The notes beneath the pieces were generated by a model. That model was given only the letters and a program-made list of their open reading frames with translations. It was not told where the DNA came from and did no database searches. This document shows, piece after piece, positions 40,969 through 49,686 of a stretch of DNA of 64,000 bases. Both the position numbers and the translations under genes were made by a program. This stretch comes from Arthrobacter sp. ZGTC412. Lineage in GTDB: Bacteria > Actinomycetota > Actinomycetes > Actinomycetales > Micrococcaceae. The DNA is taken from positions 1 to 64,000 of the forward strand of contig NZ_PJII01000014.1 of NCBI RefSeq assembly GCF_002929215.1. The letters run 5' to 3'. The stretch's first letter is position 1, and every line of letters begins with the position of its first letter.

Positions 40969-41577
40969 TTAGTCCCGGCCCGATTTCAGCCAGGCGCTGG
41001 CTGAAGGCATAAAGAACAGCACCAGCCCAATGAACGCCAGCAGGAGCTGGAGTCCCCACAGCAGCACCACGTAACTGCCGGCGTCGCCTTCGGGCACAAG
41101 AAAAGCCGCTGCTACCGCCAGGACGATGACATGCCCGGCCAGGAGCGGCAGCAGGGCCCAGCGTGCCCAACCCTGCCGGCCCATCACGACGCCGAGCATC
41201 GCGGCCTCGAGCAGGATCACCAGGAGGACAGCACCCAGGCTGCCCCAGAAGACGACGTTCGTGGCAGTAGTGACTGCTTCGGCGTCGCCGCCCGGGGCCA
41301 TTTGGTCCACCACCGTGCGCAGCCGCTCAAGGTGCCAATCCCGGGTGAGGAAGGACCCCACCAGGACGGCGAAACCGGCCACAAACCCGAGGAGCCAGAG
41401 GGCCCGCGCATTCCGGACGCTGCGAGGAGCTGCCGGAATGACGGCGATGGGCGCCGGTACGGAATAGGACAGCCCTGGCCTTGGCGGCGGCGCTGGCGGG
41501 CCTGAGGATGAAGGCGGGGCTGCGGCACCCTGGGATGCGGTCCGCAACCGCTCTTCTCCGTCAGGTGCCTGAGCCAT
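40969..41577 (-). CDS. Integral membrane protein (202 aa)
   Basis: A 202-residue membrane protein with a Pro/Ala-rich cytoplasmic N-terminus (about 55 residues) and four hydrophobic segments: ALWLLGFVAGFAVLVGSFL, FWGSLGAVLLVILLEAAMLG, ALLPLLAGHVIVLAVAAAFL, and VVLLWGLQLLLAFIGLVLFF. The loop after helix 1 is extracytoplasmic. No catalytic residues or named family were recognised. It is read convergently to the iniC-like gene and lies six bases downstream of the PLDc_N gene, probably in the same transcript. Confidence 0.75.
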   Translation of the reverse strand: MAQAPDGEERLRTASQGAAAPPSSSGPPAPPPRPGLSYSVPAPIAVIPAAPRSVRNARALWLLGFVAGFAVLVGSFLTRDWHLERLRTVVDQMAPGGDAEAVTTATNVVFWGSLGAVLLVILLEAAMLGVVMGRQGWARWALLPLLAGHVIVLAVAAAFLVPEGDAGSYVVLLWGLQLLLAFIGLVLFFMPSASAWLKSGRD

Positions 41578-41583
41578 ACGCCC

Positions 41584-41985
41584 CTACTTCAGTCCGTCGG
41601 TATCGTGCTCGTCGGTCTCGTGCTTGTCCTTGCCGCTGCCCTTGGGGCCTTCGTCCTTCGGCTTGGCATCCAGGTCATCCTTGAATTTCTTGAGCCGCTC
41701 CGCCTCGGCCTGGTGGCGACGGCGGGCCTCGAGGTTGCGAAGGAAGTCCGGATCGTCATCAGGGGCGACGGGATGGCGCTGGCTTTGCTGTTGGGGGGAC
41801 GCGCTGCGAGGGCGGCCGATGAGGAGCCAAAGAATGGCGCCCACCACTGGCAGGACAATCATGACCACGATCCAGGCCGGCTTGGAAATACCTCGGGTGA
41901 GGCGTCCATCAGTGCGGATCACATCCACGAGGCCATACACAAAGATGACGAGGACTGCGACGGCCAAAGCCACACGGAGGAGCAT
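41584..41985 (-). CDS. PLDc_N (phospholipase D nuclease N-terminal) domain membrane protein
   Basis: A 133-residue protein with two N-terminal transmembrane helices (LLRVALAVAVLVIFVYGLVD and AWIVVMIVLPVVGAILWLLI) separated by VIRTDGRLTRGISKP, the hallmark of the PLDc_N/cardiolipin synthase N-terminal domain. The tail is charged and cytoplasmic with a coiled-coil like RRRHQAEAERLKKFKDDLD. The catalytic HKD part is absent, as in many actinobacterial stand-alone versions; function unknown. It is divergent from the DUF4229 gene. Confidence 0.82.
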   Translation of the reverse strand: MLLRVALAVAVLVIFVYGLVDVIRTDGRLTRGISKPAWIVVMIVLPVVGAILWLLIGRPRSASPQQQSQRHPVAPDDDPDFLRNLEARRRHQAEAERLKKFKDDLDAKPKDEGPKGSGKDKHETDEHDTDGLK

Positions 41986-42047
41986 GCCATCAAGTCTATC
42001 GTCAGGAGGCGCAGGGGCCTCGGGCGGGAGGCGGCTAAACTGGAATA

Positions 42048-42359
42048 GTGGCCTTTTTGAAATATTCCCTGATCCGCCTTGCTCTGTTCGCGCCCCTGTT
42101 TGTGGTTTTTATGCTCCTGCAACTGGGCGTGCTGATGTCCGTCATCTGCGCAGCACTGATCGCTTTCGCCGTGAGCTACCTGTTCTTCCAGAAGCAGCGG
42201 GATGAGGCGGCCGCGGCCATCCACCAGCGTTTCTCGGGCAAGGCCACGCCGATCCGTTCAGCCAACGAAGTCCAGGACGCCCACGCGGAGGACACGCTCC
42301 TGGACGCCAACCCGGACATCACCATCAGCAACGATGCCAAGGACCCCAAGCGCCCCTAG
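42048..42359 (+). CDS. DUF4229 small membrane protein
   Basis: A 103-residue protein with two transmembrane helices in the first 50 residues (FLKYSLIRLALFAPLFVVFM and SVICAALIAFAVSYLFF) followed by KQRDEAA and a polar cytoplasmic tail, the pattern of actinobacterial DUF4229. A GTG start at 42048 gives the family length. It is convergent with menA and the two stops overlap by four bases. In many actinobacteria this gene accompanies the menaquinone genes; its role is unknown. Confidence 0.8.
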   Translation: MAFLKYSLIRLALFAPLFVVFMLLQLGVLMSVICAALIAFAVSYLFFQKQRDEAAAAIHQRFSGKATPIRSANEVQDAHAEDTLLDANPDITISNDAKDPKRP

Positions 42360-43237
42360 AAGCCGTGGCTCAGCACCAGGCCCAGTGAGAACAGCAGGCT
42401 GTAGCCGAGGTTGATCAGGCCGGTCTGCTTCAGTACGGGGATCAAGCTTTTGCGCTTGCGGCCGTTGATCATTAGCCAAGCTGGCATCAGGGAGGCCGGA
42501 ATCAGCAGCAGGACGATCAGCATCCACGGCCGTCCGGGGGCCAGGATTACCACCAGCATGATGGCCACGGCGAGCATCAGCACGTAGCTCTCGCGGGCGT
42601 GCTTGTCACCCAGCCGCACAGCTAGTGTCTTTTTACCGGCCTGCATGTCGGTGGGGATGTCGCGTACGTTGTTGGCCATCAGCAGCGCGGTGGCGATCAG
42701 CCCCGTGCCTATAGCGCCGATAATGGCAGGCAGGTTGATCTGCCCGGCCTGCGTGTAGGTGGTGCCCAGCGTTGCCACCAGCCCGAAGAACACAAACACA
42801 AACACGTCGCCCAGGCCCATGTAGCCGTAGGGGTTCTTGCCGCCGGTGTAGCCCCAGGCCGCCATGACGCAGCCGAGGCCCACCAGGATCAACCACCAGC
42901 TCTGGGTGATCACCACCAGGATCAGCCCGAAGACCATGGCGGCAGCAAACGCACCGAACGCGGCCCGCTTCACGTGCTCCGGGCTGGCGGCTCCTGAACC
43001 CACCAGGCGGAGCGGGCCCACACGGTCGTCATCGGTGCCACGGATGCCGTCCGAGTAATCGTTGGCGAAGTTCACGCCCACCTGGAGCAGGAGGGCCACC
43101 AGCGCCGCGAGGATGGCGTTGAAGAGCAGGAACGAATCCATTTCATAAGCAGCGGCGGAGCCGATCACTACCGGCGCAATCGCAGCCGGAAGTGTTCGGA
43201 GTCGGGCGCCCTGGATCCATTGTGCGGCTGTAGCCAC
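42356..43237 (-). CDS. menA: 1,4-dihydroxy-2-naphthoate polyprenyltransferase
   Basis: A 293-residue UbiA-type prenyltransferase that attaches the isoprenoid tail to DHNA in menaquinone synthesis. The prenyl-diphosphate motif is VNFANDYSDGIRGTDDDR (about 54-71), the second Asp motif is ANNVRDIPTDMQAGK, and eight to nine transmembrane helices are predicted. It is transcribed away from menE and menB, which lie upstream on the same strand, giving the order menB-menE-menA. The gene product sits in the cytoplasmic membrane. Confidence 0.95.
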   Translation of the reverse strand: MATAAQWIQGARLRTLPAAIAPVVIGSAAAYEMDSFLLFNAILAALVALLLQVGVNFANDYSDGIRGTDDDRVGPLRLVGSGAASPEHVKRAAFGAFAAAMVFGLILVVITQSWWLILVGLGCVMAAWGYTGGKNPYGYMGLGDVFVFVFFGLVATLGTTYTQAGQINLPAIIGAIGTGLIATALLMANNVRDIPTDMQAGKKTLAVRLGDKHARESYVLMLAVAIMLVVILAPGRPWMLIVLLLIPASLMPAWLMINGRKRKSLIPVLKQTGLINLGYSLLFSLGLVLSHGF

Positions 43238-43305
43238 GGTCAGTACCTCGCGTTACTTTGGGGAAGGCGGCAGGATGGGGCCCTGCCGGGTGGTGCAGGT
43301 CTACT

Positions 43306-44550
43306 TTACTTTCCCTGGTGCAGGGCGTTGAGTTCGGCGGCCATGGCCAGGCGGTCGGGTTTGCCGTTGGGCAGCATCAGCAGGGAAGACGCCGCGAGCA
43401 CGGTTTTGGGGGCAAGGATTCCCAGCGTCCGGTGCCATTCCTGTTCAAGGACGACGCCGTGTTCCCCGCTTGCGGCAGGGCCTGCAGGCTCTGCTGTGCC
43501 TCCCGGCGGACCGGCCACTGCCACGTAAGCTGCCACGGCCTGGCCCCATTCCGCGGACGGGACGCCGGCCACAAAGGCCGCGGCGACGTGGTCGGACTTT
43601 TCCAGCTCCTCCTGCACATGCGCCGCGGAAACCTTGATCCCGCCGGTGATGATTACGTCATCCGCGCGGCCCAAAACGGTGAGCCGGCCGTCGTCGTCGA
43701 TGCTGCCGAGGTCGCTGGTGCGGTACCAGCGCACGCCGTCCTCCTCGAAGAAGGTGCTGCCGGCCTCGTCCGGCGCTTCCAGGTAGCCGGCGGCGATGGT
43801 GTCGCCGCCCAGCAGGATGCGGCCGTCCTCCTCCACACGGACGGACACCCCTTCCAGCGGAAAACCGTCATAGACGCAGCCGCCGCAGGACTCGGCGGAA
43901 CCGTAGGTGGTGATCACCCGGACGCCGGCATCCCTGGCGGCCGCCAGCAGTGAGGCGGGTGAGGGCGCGCCGCCCAGCAGGACTGCATTAAAGCGGCGGA
44001 GCACGGCCAGGGTCTCCGGGGCCGGCGCATCCAGGAGGCGCCGAAGCTGCGTGGGAACCAACGAGGTGAACCGGATCTTGTCCGTCAGTTCCTGCGCCGC
44101 AGCGGTGAAGGCTTCGGGCGTAAAGCCGCCCGACATGTCCATCACCCAGGGGCGGGTGCCCGCAAACAGCGAACGCACCAGGACCTGGATGCCTGCCACG
44201 TACTGCACAGGCAGCGCCAGAAGCCACTGGCCCTCGCCTTTCAGCGCCAGGGCAGTGGCCATCGAGGACGCGGCCAGGGATTCCACCGTCAGGACCGTGG
44301 CCTTGGGCGTTCCAGTGGACCCGGACGTGCGCACCACGGCAACTGCGTCATCGCAGCCGGGCGTTTCAAGATGGCCCACTACCAGTGCGCCGTCTTCATC
44401 CACGGAAAGTTCGACGGCGGGGCCCTCGCCGTGGAGGGCGGCGGCCAACGCCTTCAGTGCCGGATCGATATCGAGGACGCCGCTGTTGGTTGAGCCAGTT
44501 CCGAGTGGTTCGCTGTTCTGCGATTCAGTATCTTGGGGGTCGGTGTTCAT
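43306..44550 (-). CDS. menE: o-succinylbenzoate-CoA ligase
   Basis: A 414-residue adenylate-forming enzyme activating o-succinylbenzoate with CoA. The AMP-binding signature is VVRTSGSTGTPKATV; VITTYGSAESCGG and YRTSDLGSIDDDGRLTVLGR are motifs A5 and A7, and the catalytic Lys is in LPNGKPDRL near the C-terminus. It is shorter than ordinary acyl-CoA ligases, as is typical of actinobacterial MenE. The start at 44550 is selected by the AGGACGG upstream; a longer frame overlaps menB. An Ala/Gly-rich insertion (PPGGTAEPAG) lies in the C-terminal subdomain. Confidence 0.93.
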   Translation of the reverse strand: MNTDPQDTESQNSEPLGTGSTNSGVLDIDPALKALAAALHGEGPAVELSVDEDGALVVGHLETPGCDDAVAVVRTSGSTGTPKATVLTVESLAASSMATALALKGEGQWLLALPVQYVAGIQVLVRSLFAGTRPWVMDMSGGFTPEAFTAAAQELTDKIRFTSLVPTQLRRLLDAPAPETLAVLRRFNAVLLGGAPSPASLLAAARDAGVRVITTYGSAESCGGCVYDGFPLEGVSVRVEEDGRILLGGDTIAAGYLEAPDEAGSTFFEEDGVRWYRTSDLGSIDDDGRLTVLGRADDVIITGGIKVSAAHVQEELEKSDHVAAAFVAGVPSAEWGQAVAAYVAVAGPPGGTAEPAGPAASGEHGVVLEQEWHRTLGILAPKTVLAASSLLMLPNGKPDRLAMAAELNALHQGK

Positions 44551-44563
44551 TGCCCGTCCTGCC

Positions 44564-45517
44564 TTAGAAATAGTGCGGGAAGCTGGACCAGTCGGGGTCG
44601 CGTTTTTCCAGGAACGCTTCCTTGCCCTCCACGGCTTCATCCGTCATGTAAGCCAGCCGGGTGGCTTCGCCCGCAAATACCTGCTGGCCCGCCAGGCCGT
44701 CGTCGGCAAGGTTGAAGGCGAACTTGAGCATCCGGATGGCCTGGGGGGACTGCCGTGCGATATCGGCGGCGTACTCCAGGGCGACCTCTTCGAGGCGTTC
44801 GTGATCGACTGCCTCGTTAACGGCGCCCATCCGAACCATGTCCTCCGCGGAATATTCGCGGGCCAGGAAGAAGATCTCCCGCGCGGCCTTCTGCCCGATC
44901 TGCCGGGCCAGCAGAGCCGAGCCGTAGCCGGCGTCGAAACTGCCCACGGTGGCGTCTGTCTGCTTGAACCTGCCGTACTGGCGGGAGGCGATGGTGAGGT
45001 CGGAGACTACGTGCAGGGAGTGCCCGCCGCCTGCCGCCCAGCCGTTGACGACGGCGACGACCACCTTGGGCATGGTACGCATGAGCCGCTGGACTTCCAG
45101 GATGTGCAGCCTGCCTGCCCGCGCAGGGTCGATGCTCTCTTGGGTCTCACCGTTTGCGTACCGGTAACCGTCGCGGCCCCGGATCCGCTGGTCTCCTCCG
45201 GAACAGAAGGAGTGGCCGCCGTCCTTGGGGGAGGGGCCGTTCCCGGTGAGCAGCACGGTGGCAACGTCCGGGGACATCCGTGCGTGGTCCATGGCCCGGT
45301 ACAGCTCATCCACTGTTCCAGGCCGGAACGCGTTGCGGACTTCGGGGCGGTTGAAAGCGATCCGCACCGTGGGCAGGTCACGCACCCATCCGCCGTCGGA
45401 ATCCCGCTCCACCTGCCGGTGGTAGGTCATGTCCTGGAAGTCGTCGAAGCCGGACACAACACGCCAGCGGGTTGGATCGAACACGTCGGACACCGAGGCG
45501 GGGATTTGGTTGCTCAC
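44564..45517 (-). CDS. menB: 1,4-dihydroxy-2-naphthoyl-CoA synthase
   Basis: A 317-residue crotonase-fold enzyme that cyclises o-succinylbenzoyl-CoA. Family features are FNRPEVRNAFRPGTVDELYR, the oxyanion-hole segment FCSGGDQRIRG and NGWAAGGGHSLHVVSDLT, TVGSFDAGYGSALLARQIG (catalytic Asp/Tyr region), and the C-terminal EKRDPDWSSFPHYF, a strong MenB signature. It starts with GTG at 45517. It lies 14 bases before menE. Confidence 0.96.
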   Translation of the reverse strand: MSNQIPASVSDVFDPTRWRVVSGFDDFQDMTYHRQVERDSDGGWVRDLPTVRIAFNRPEVRNAFRPGTVDELYRAMDHARMSPDVATVLLTGNGPSPKDGGHSFCSGGDQRIRGRDGYRYANGETQESIDPARAGRLHILEVQRLMRTMPKVVVAVVNGWAAGGGHSLHVVSDLTIASRQYGRFKQTDATVGSFDAGYGSALLARQIGQKAAREIFFLAREYSAEDMVRMGAVNEAVDHERLEEVALEYAADIARQSPQAIRMLKFAFNLADDGLAGQQVFAGEATRLAYMTDEAVEGKEAFLEKRDPDWSSFPHYF

Positions 45518-45539
45518 CGTCCAAGTCTAGTAATCGGGG

Positions 45540-45980
45540 TCAGCTGATGCAGAACTCGTTGCCCTCGGGGTCTGCCATCGTGTGCCAGACATGCGGGCCC
45601 TGGTTGGCCGTCCAGAGGAAGGTGGCGCCGCGGGCCTCAAGTTCCCGGCGCACCTCGTCCTTATCCCGGCCCGCCAGGTTTACATCCCAGTGCACCCTGT
45701 TCTTGACTGTTTTTCCCTCAGGCACCGTTTGGAAAAGGAGCCGCCGCTCCGGTGCCTTTGCTTCGAGTTCCTCGGGCGGCCGGATCGCACAGCCTTCGCG
45801 CCACACCAACTTGCCGTTGTGCACGGTTGTCTGTTCCTCGGTGGCGAAACCCTGTTCGATCATGGAGCGGATAAAGCCCTCATCCTGAGGCTCCACCGTC
45901 CACTCAAGAGACTCGGCCCACCACTCGGCGAGGTAGTGCGGATCCCTGCAGTCAACGACAATCTGGATGTTAAGTCCCAT
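45540..45980 (-). CDS. VOC (glyoxalase-like) family protein
   Basis: A 146-residue protein with the paired beta-alpha-beta-beta-beta modules of the vicinal oxygen chelate superfamily. It has IQIVVDCRDPHYLAEWWAES at the start, RVHWDVNLAGRDKDEVRREL in the second module, and the C-terminal MADPEGNEFCIS, typical of glyoxalase-like domains. Actinobacteria have many such proteins, acting as small-molecule enzymes or drug-binding resistance proteins; substrate unknown. It is 22 bases upstream of menB on the same strand, but need not be functionally linked. Confidence 0.85.
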   Translation of the reverse strand: MGLNIQIVVDCRDPHYLAEWWAESLEWTVEPQDEGFIRSMIEQGFATEEQTTVHNGKLVWREGCAIRPPEELEAKAPERRLLFQTVPEGKTVKNRVHWDVNLAGRDKDEVRRELEARGATFLWTANQGPHVWHTMADPEGNEFCIS

Positions 45981-46043
45981 TCCACCAAGGTACGGCGGCA
46001 GGTGCTCCTGCGGTAGGTGCGGCCAGCAGCGCGGGGGCAGCCG

Positions 46044-46805
46044 TCAGGCCGGAACTTGCTGAAGTTGTTCGTAGAACTCCGGCGGGATGGCGTAGATGAA
46101 CACCACTGCCAGCAGGTTCTTCGCCGCGTGGACAAAGTAGGAGAACATCAGGTTCCTGCCCGTCCAGACATACACAAACACCAGCGTCGCGCCCATGGCC
46201 AGATAGGGCATCAGGACGGTGAGTGTCACCTCTTCCTGTCCCACGATGTGCAGGGCGGCGAACAGGACCACCGACAACAGGCAGCACACCCAGATGTTCA
46301 CCCGCCGGCTCAGCTTGCCGATCAGCAGGTGGCGGAAGATGAACTCCTCCACGAACGGGCCCACCACCACCAGCAGCGGGACCATCAGCCACGCAGGAAC
46401 CTGCTGCATAAGCGCCTGCAGTCCCGCCTGGTTCTCCGACGTTTGTACGTTGCCGCTGGCCGCCACCGCGACGGCGGAGAGAATCATCATGGCAATAACG
46501 GCGGCCGGGACCATCAGCAGCGTGAACCACGGCCGGGTGGCCAACACTCGGAGGTCGCGCCAGATCACTCGGCGGGCAGCTACGATGGCGAGTATGCCCA
46601 CGGACGCATAGAAGAGCAGGTTGACCGCGTAGGAGGCAGCCGCGGGCGTGGGGGCAACCTGGCGCAGGAAGGGGGCAAGCAATTCCCCGGCCACGGTGAA
46701 GAACCCGGCAAGAGCCACGTAGAGGATGACCGCCACGCCATCCAGAGGCGAAAACTTGTAAAGCTGCGGCTGCGGTGCGGGTGGTATTCGGTGTGCGGTG
46801 GCCAT
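46044..46805 (-). CDS. CPBP family intramembrane metalloprotease
   Basis: A 253-residue membrane protein of the CAAX-protease/bacteriocin-processing (Abi) family, about seven helices. The catalytic motif I is PFVEEFIFRHLL (Glu-Glu and Arg), motif II is VVLFAALHIV (His), and motif III near MFSYFVHAAKNLLA (His). Such proteins process prenylated or small membrane peptides, or confer self-immunity. The substrate cannot be read. It is divergent from the metal-binding lipoprotein gene with about 76 bases between. Confidence 0.88.
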   Translation of the reverse strand: MATAHRIPPAPQPQLYKFSPLDGVAVILYVALAGFFTVAGELLAPFLRQVAPTPAAASYAVNLLFYASVGILAIVAARRVIWRDLRVLATRPWFTLLMVPAAVIAMMILSAVAVAASGNVQTSENQAGLQALMQQVPAWLMVPLLVVVGPFVEEFIFRHLLIGKLSRRVNIWVCCLLSVVLFAALHIVGQEEVTLTVLMPYLAMGATLVFVYVWTGRNLMFSYFVHAAKNLLAVVFIYAIPPEFYEQLQQVPA

Positions 46806-46881
46806 ACTTTCAGCCTATCGCCGGGTGGGGGTGGCTGTTCGACGTTGCCGGGGGAATTGTGCGTCGCCTAGAATATTCGGT

Positions 46882-47868
46882 ATGCCTAAACTTTCGTTTC
46901 GGTGCGCCAAAGTAGCCGCCCGAAGAAGCTCCCTCCGCCAGGTGCCGTTGCGTGCCGCCGCGGCAGCCGCCGTCGTGCTCTCCCTGCTGCTGACTGCCTG
47001 CGGAGGGGACGCCGCCGGAAATGGAGGCGACAGCAAGCCCGTGGTGCTGACCACCTTCACGGTGTTGGCCGACGTCGCCCGGAATGTCGCAGGGGACAAG
47101 CTCACGGTTGAGTCCATCACTAAGCCCGGCGCCGAAATTCATGGCTACGAACCCACCCCCGGCGATATCCGGAAAGCCGCCAAAGCGGACCTCATCCTGG
47201 ACAACGGGCTCAACCTGGAAGCCTGGTTCGGGCAGTTCGTCGAAGGCCTCGACGTGCCGCACGCGGTGGTGAGTGATGGCGTGCAGGTGATGTCCATCAG
47301 CGAGGACTCCTACCAGGGCAAGCCGAACCCGCACGCGTGGATGTCGCCCCTTAACGTGCAGATCTATGTGGACAACATGGTGAAGGCCTTCAGTGAACTG
47401 GACCCGGGCAATGCCGAGGCCTTCAAGGTCAACGGTGACGCCTACAAGGCCGAGCTCCAGGCCGTGCAGGACCACATGAAGTCCAGCCTGGCCGTAGTTC
47501 CCGAGACCCAGCGCGCCCTGGTCACCTGCGAAGGTGCGTTCTCCTACCTGGCCCGGGATGCCGGACTGACAGAGGTCTACATCTGGGCTGTCAATGCCGA
47601 GCAGCAGGCAACCCCGCAACAGATCACCCGGGCCATCGAATACGTCAAAGCCAACAAGGTCCCGGCCGTCTTCTGCGAATCAACCGTTTCCGACGCGCCC
47701 ATGCAGCAGGTGGTGGGCGCTACCGGGGCCAAGTTCGGTGGCACCCTCTATGTCGACTCGCTTTCTGAAGCGGACGGGCCTGTACCCACCTACCTGGACC
47801 TCCTCCGGCACGATGCCGAAGTCATCACCAAGGCGCTCGCCGGCGCAACCGCCGGAGCAGGATCATGA
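46882..47868 (+). CDS. Metal (Mn/Zn) ABC transporter, substrate-binding lipoprotein
   Basis: A 328-residue cluster A-I metal-binding protein. The signal peptide ends in the lipobox LLTAC. Metal-ligand segments: EIHGYEPTPGDIRKA (His), PNPHAWMSPLNV (His), VTCEGAFSYLARDAG (Glu region) and FCESTVSDAP (Asp/Glu). The HxYEP motif resembles Mn/Fe-type (PsaA/MntA) proteins and there is no His-rich loop as in many ZnuA proteins, so manganese is the first guess. The ATG at 46882 fits the signal peptide; the longer frame from 46798 does not. The operon continues with the ATPase and permease. Confidence 0.9.
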   Translation: MPKLSFRCAKVAARRSSLRQVPLRAAAAAAVVLSLLLTACGGDAAGNGGDSKPVVLTTFTVLADVARNVAGDKLTVESITKPGAEIHGYEPTPGDIRKAAKADLILDNGLNLEAWFGQFVEGLDVPHAVVSDGVQVMSISEDSYQGKPNPHAWMSPLNVQIYVDNMVKAFSELDPGNAEAFKVNGDAYKAELQAVQDHMKSSLAVVPETQRALVTCEGAFSYLARDAGLTEVYIWAVNAEQQATPQQITRAIEYVKANKVPAVFCESTVSDAPMQQVVGATGAKFGGTLYVDSLSEADGPVPTYLDLLRHDAEVITKALAGATAGAGS

Positions 47869-48668
47869 CCACCCCGGCAATCCTCGTGGACAACGTCACC
47901 GTCCATTACGGCGAGGTTCGGGCACTGGATGCAGCCACCCTGACCCTTGAGCCCGCCCGGATCTGTGGGCTGGTGGGCATGAACGGGTCCGGTAAGTCCA
48001 CGCTGTTCAAGGTGATCATGGGAATGATCAAGCCCGACGCCGGTACGGTGCGGATCAACGGGCAGTCACCGTCGAGGGCGCGCAAGCAGGGCGGCATCGG
48101 CTACGTGCCGCAGAGCGAGGACGTTGACTGGCAGTTTCCGCTGTCCGTGCGGGACGTGGTGATGATGGGACGCTACGGCCACCAGGGATTTACCCGCCGT
48201 GCGTCCAAAGCGGACCGCGCCGCCGTCGATGAAGCACTGGACCGGGTGGAACTGGGACCGTACGCCGGACGCCAGATCGGCCAGCTTTCCGGCGGCCAGA
48301 AGAAGCGTGCCTTCGTGGCCCGCGGCATCGCGCAGGGTGCCACCACCATGCTCCTGGACGAACCCTTCGCCGGTGTGGACAAGCGGTCCGAGGCCACCAT
48401 CACCCGGCTACTGCGGGAACTCGCCTCGGACGGCTGCACCATCCTGGTGTCCACCCACGATCTGCACGCGCTGCCGCAGTTGTGCGACGAAGCCGTCCTG
48501 TTGATGCACAAAGTACTGATGCATGGACCGCCGGAAGTGGTGCTGCAGCCCGAGAACCTGGCGATGGCTTTCGGCCTGGATGTGCTGGAGCGGGACCTGC
48601 CGGAGGTTAAATCTCCCGCTGGCAACGTTCCCAGCGGGATTCTGGACGGAAAGCGGGTGAACCACTGA
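47865..48668 (+). CDS. Metal ABC transporter ATP-binding protein
   Basis: A 267-residue ABC ATPase of the Mn/Zn type. Walker A GMNGSGKST (about 39-47), Q-loop YVPQSEDVDWQFP, signature LSGGQKKR, Walker B MLLDEPFAGVD, and H-loop STHDLHAL are all intact. The DVDWQFP sequence after the Q-loop is typical of manganese/zinc importers. It overlaps the binding-protein gene by ATGA and the permease start by one base (TGATG), so all three are coupled. It powers uptake across the cytoplasmic membrane. Confidence 0.93.
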   Translation: MTTPAILVDNVTVHYGEVRALDAATLTLEPARICGLVGMNGSGKSTLFKVIMGMIKPDAGTVRINGQSPSRARKQGGIGYVPQSEDVDWQFPLSVRDVVMMGRYGHQGFTRRASKADRAAVDEALDRVELGPYAGRQIGQLSGGQKKRAFVARGIAQGATTMLLDEPFAGVDKRSEATITRLLRELASDGCTILVSTHDLHALPQLCDEAVLLMHKVLMHGPPEVVLQPENLAMAFGLDVLERDLPEVKSPAGNVPSGILDGKRVNH

Positions 48669-49537
48669 TGGAGATACTCCTCGAACCGCTGGGCTATGAC
48701 TTTATGGTCCGAGCACTGGTAACCACCGCCCTGGCCGCAGTGGTCTGTGCCGTGCTGAGCTGCTGGCTGGTGCTGATCGGCTGGTCCCTGATGGGCGACG
48801 CGGTGTCCCACGCCGTGCTGCCCGGAGTGGTGCTGGCCTACATCGTTGGGGCCCCGTTCGCGTTGGGGGCGCTGGTGTTCGCCCTCATTGCCGTGACTTT
48901 GATCGGGGTGGTCCGCAACACCAGCCGCGTGAAGGAGGACGCCGCGATCGGCATCGTGTTTTCCTCGCTGTTTGCCCTGGGCCTGGTGCTGATCTCAGTG
49001 ACGCCCAGCCAGACAGACCTGAACCACATCATTTTCGGCAACCTGCTTGGCGTCAGTGTTCCGGACCTGATCCAGGTCCTGGTGCTGGGTGTGGTGGCGT
49101 TTGTCATCCTCATCCTCAAACGGCGGGACCTCACCCTCTACGCCTTTGATCCCACCCATGCGCACGCCATCGGACTCTCACCTCAACGGCTTGGCGCGCT
49201 GCTCCTCGGCCTGCTCGCCCTGACCTCCGTGGTGGCACTGCAGACCGTGGGTGTGGTCCTGGTGGTGGCCATGCTGATCATCCCCGGAGCCACGGCGTAC
49301 CTGCTGACCGACCGCTTCTCGCGCATGCTGGTCATCGCCCCCGTGATCTCGGCCGTCTGTTCGCTCTCGGGCATCTACCTCAGCTACTACCTGGACACGG
49401 CCTCCGGCGCCATGGTGGTCCTCGCTCAGGGAGTGGTGTTCGCCGTCGTCTATCTGTTCAGCCCGCGGCAAGGACTGATCGGCACCCGGCTGGCGATGGC
49501 CCGCCGCAGGAAGGCCGTTGCCGTCGCCGCTGCTTGA
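48668..49537 (+). CDS. Metal ABC transporter permease (ABC-3 family)
   Basis: A 289-residue permease with eight or nine hydrophobic segments, ABC-3 type. GWSLMGDAVSHAVLPGVVLAY is the family hallmark near residues 38-58, and TVGVVLVVAMLIIPGATAYL is the conserved stretch near the C-terminus. It lies directly after the ATPase gene and ends the importer operon. A hairpin 50 bases after the stop (49586-49606) may be its terminator or the attenuator of the next gene. Confidence 0.93.
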   Translation: MEILLEPLGYDFMVRALVTTALAAVVCAVLSCWLVLIGWSLMGDAVSHAVLPGVVLAYIVGAPFALGALVFALIAVTLIGVVRNTSRVKEDAAIGIVFSSLFALGLVLISVTPSQTDLNHIIFGNLLGVSVPDLIQVLVLGVVAFVILILKRRDLTLYAFDPTHAHAIGLSPQRLGALLLGLLALTSVVALQTVGVVLVVAMLIIPGATAYLLTDRFSRMLVIAPVISAVCSLSGIYLSYYLDTASGAMVVLAQGVVFAVVYLFSPRQGLIGTRLAMARRRKAVAVAAA

Positions 49538-49568
49538 CGCCATGACCCCCGGCGGGCAGGCTGGAGCG

Positions 49569-49606
49569 ATGAAGTCTTAGCCCGGCAGCCCGGCCACGCC
49601 GGGCTG
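49569..49606 (+). promoter_or_regulatory. Attenuator-like leader before the ABC-F gene
   Basis: A three-codon frame ATG-AAG-TCT-TAG (49569-49580) ends inside the first of two tandem AGCCCGGC copies (49579-49586, 49587-49594). Both copies can pair with GCCGGGCT (49598-49605); the second gives a nine-base-pair hairpin with a three-base loop followed by TTCCCC. Mutually exclusive hairpins after a tiny frame fit ribosome-sensing control of antibiotic-resistance ABC-F genes. It could equally be the terminator of the metal importer operon. Confidence 0.4.
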
Positions 49607-49686
49607 TTCCCCACATCCAGGGCCGCCGTCGAGCACCGAACAACAGCTCCGGTAGCCACACTGCGGAACTTATGCGAGGACTTCCT

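Noticed and set aside
46862-46890. DtxR/MntR-type metal box over the start of the metal-binding lipoprotein gene
   Set aside because: TTTAGGCATACC on the minus strand resembles half of such a box, but there is no matching second half; too weak to annotate.
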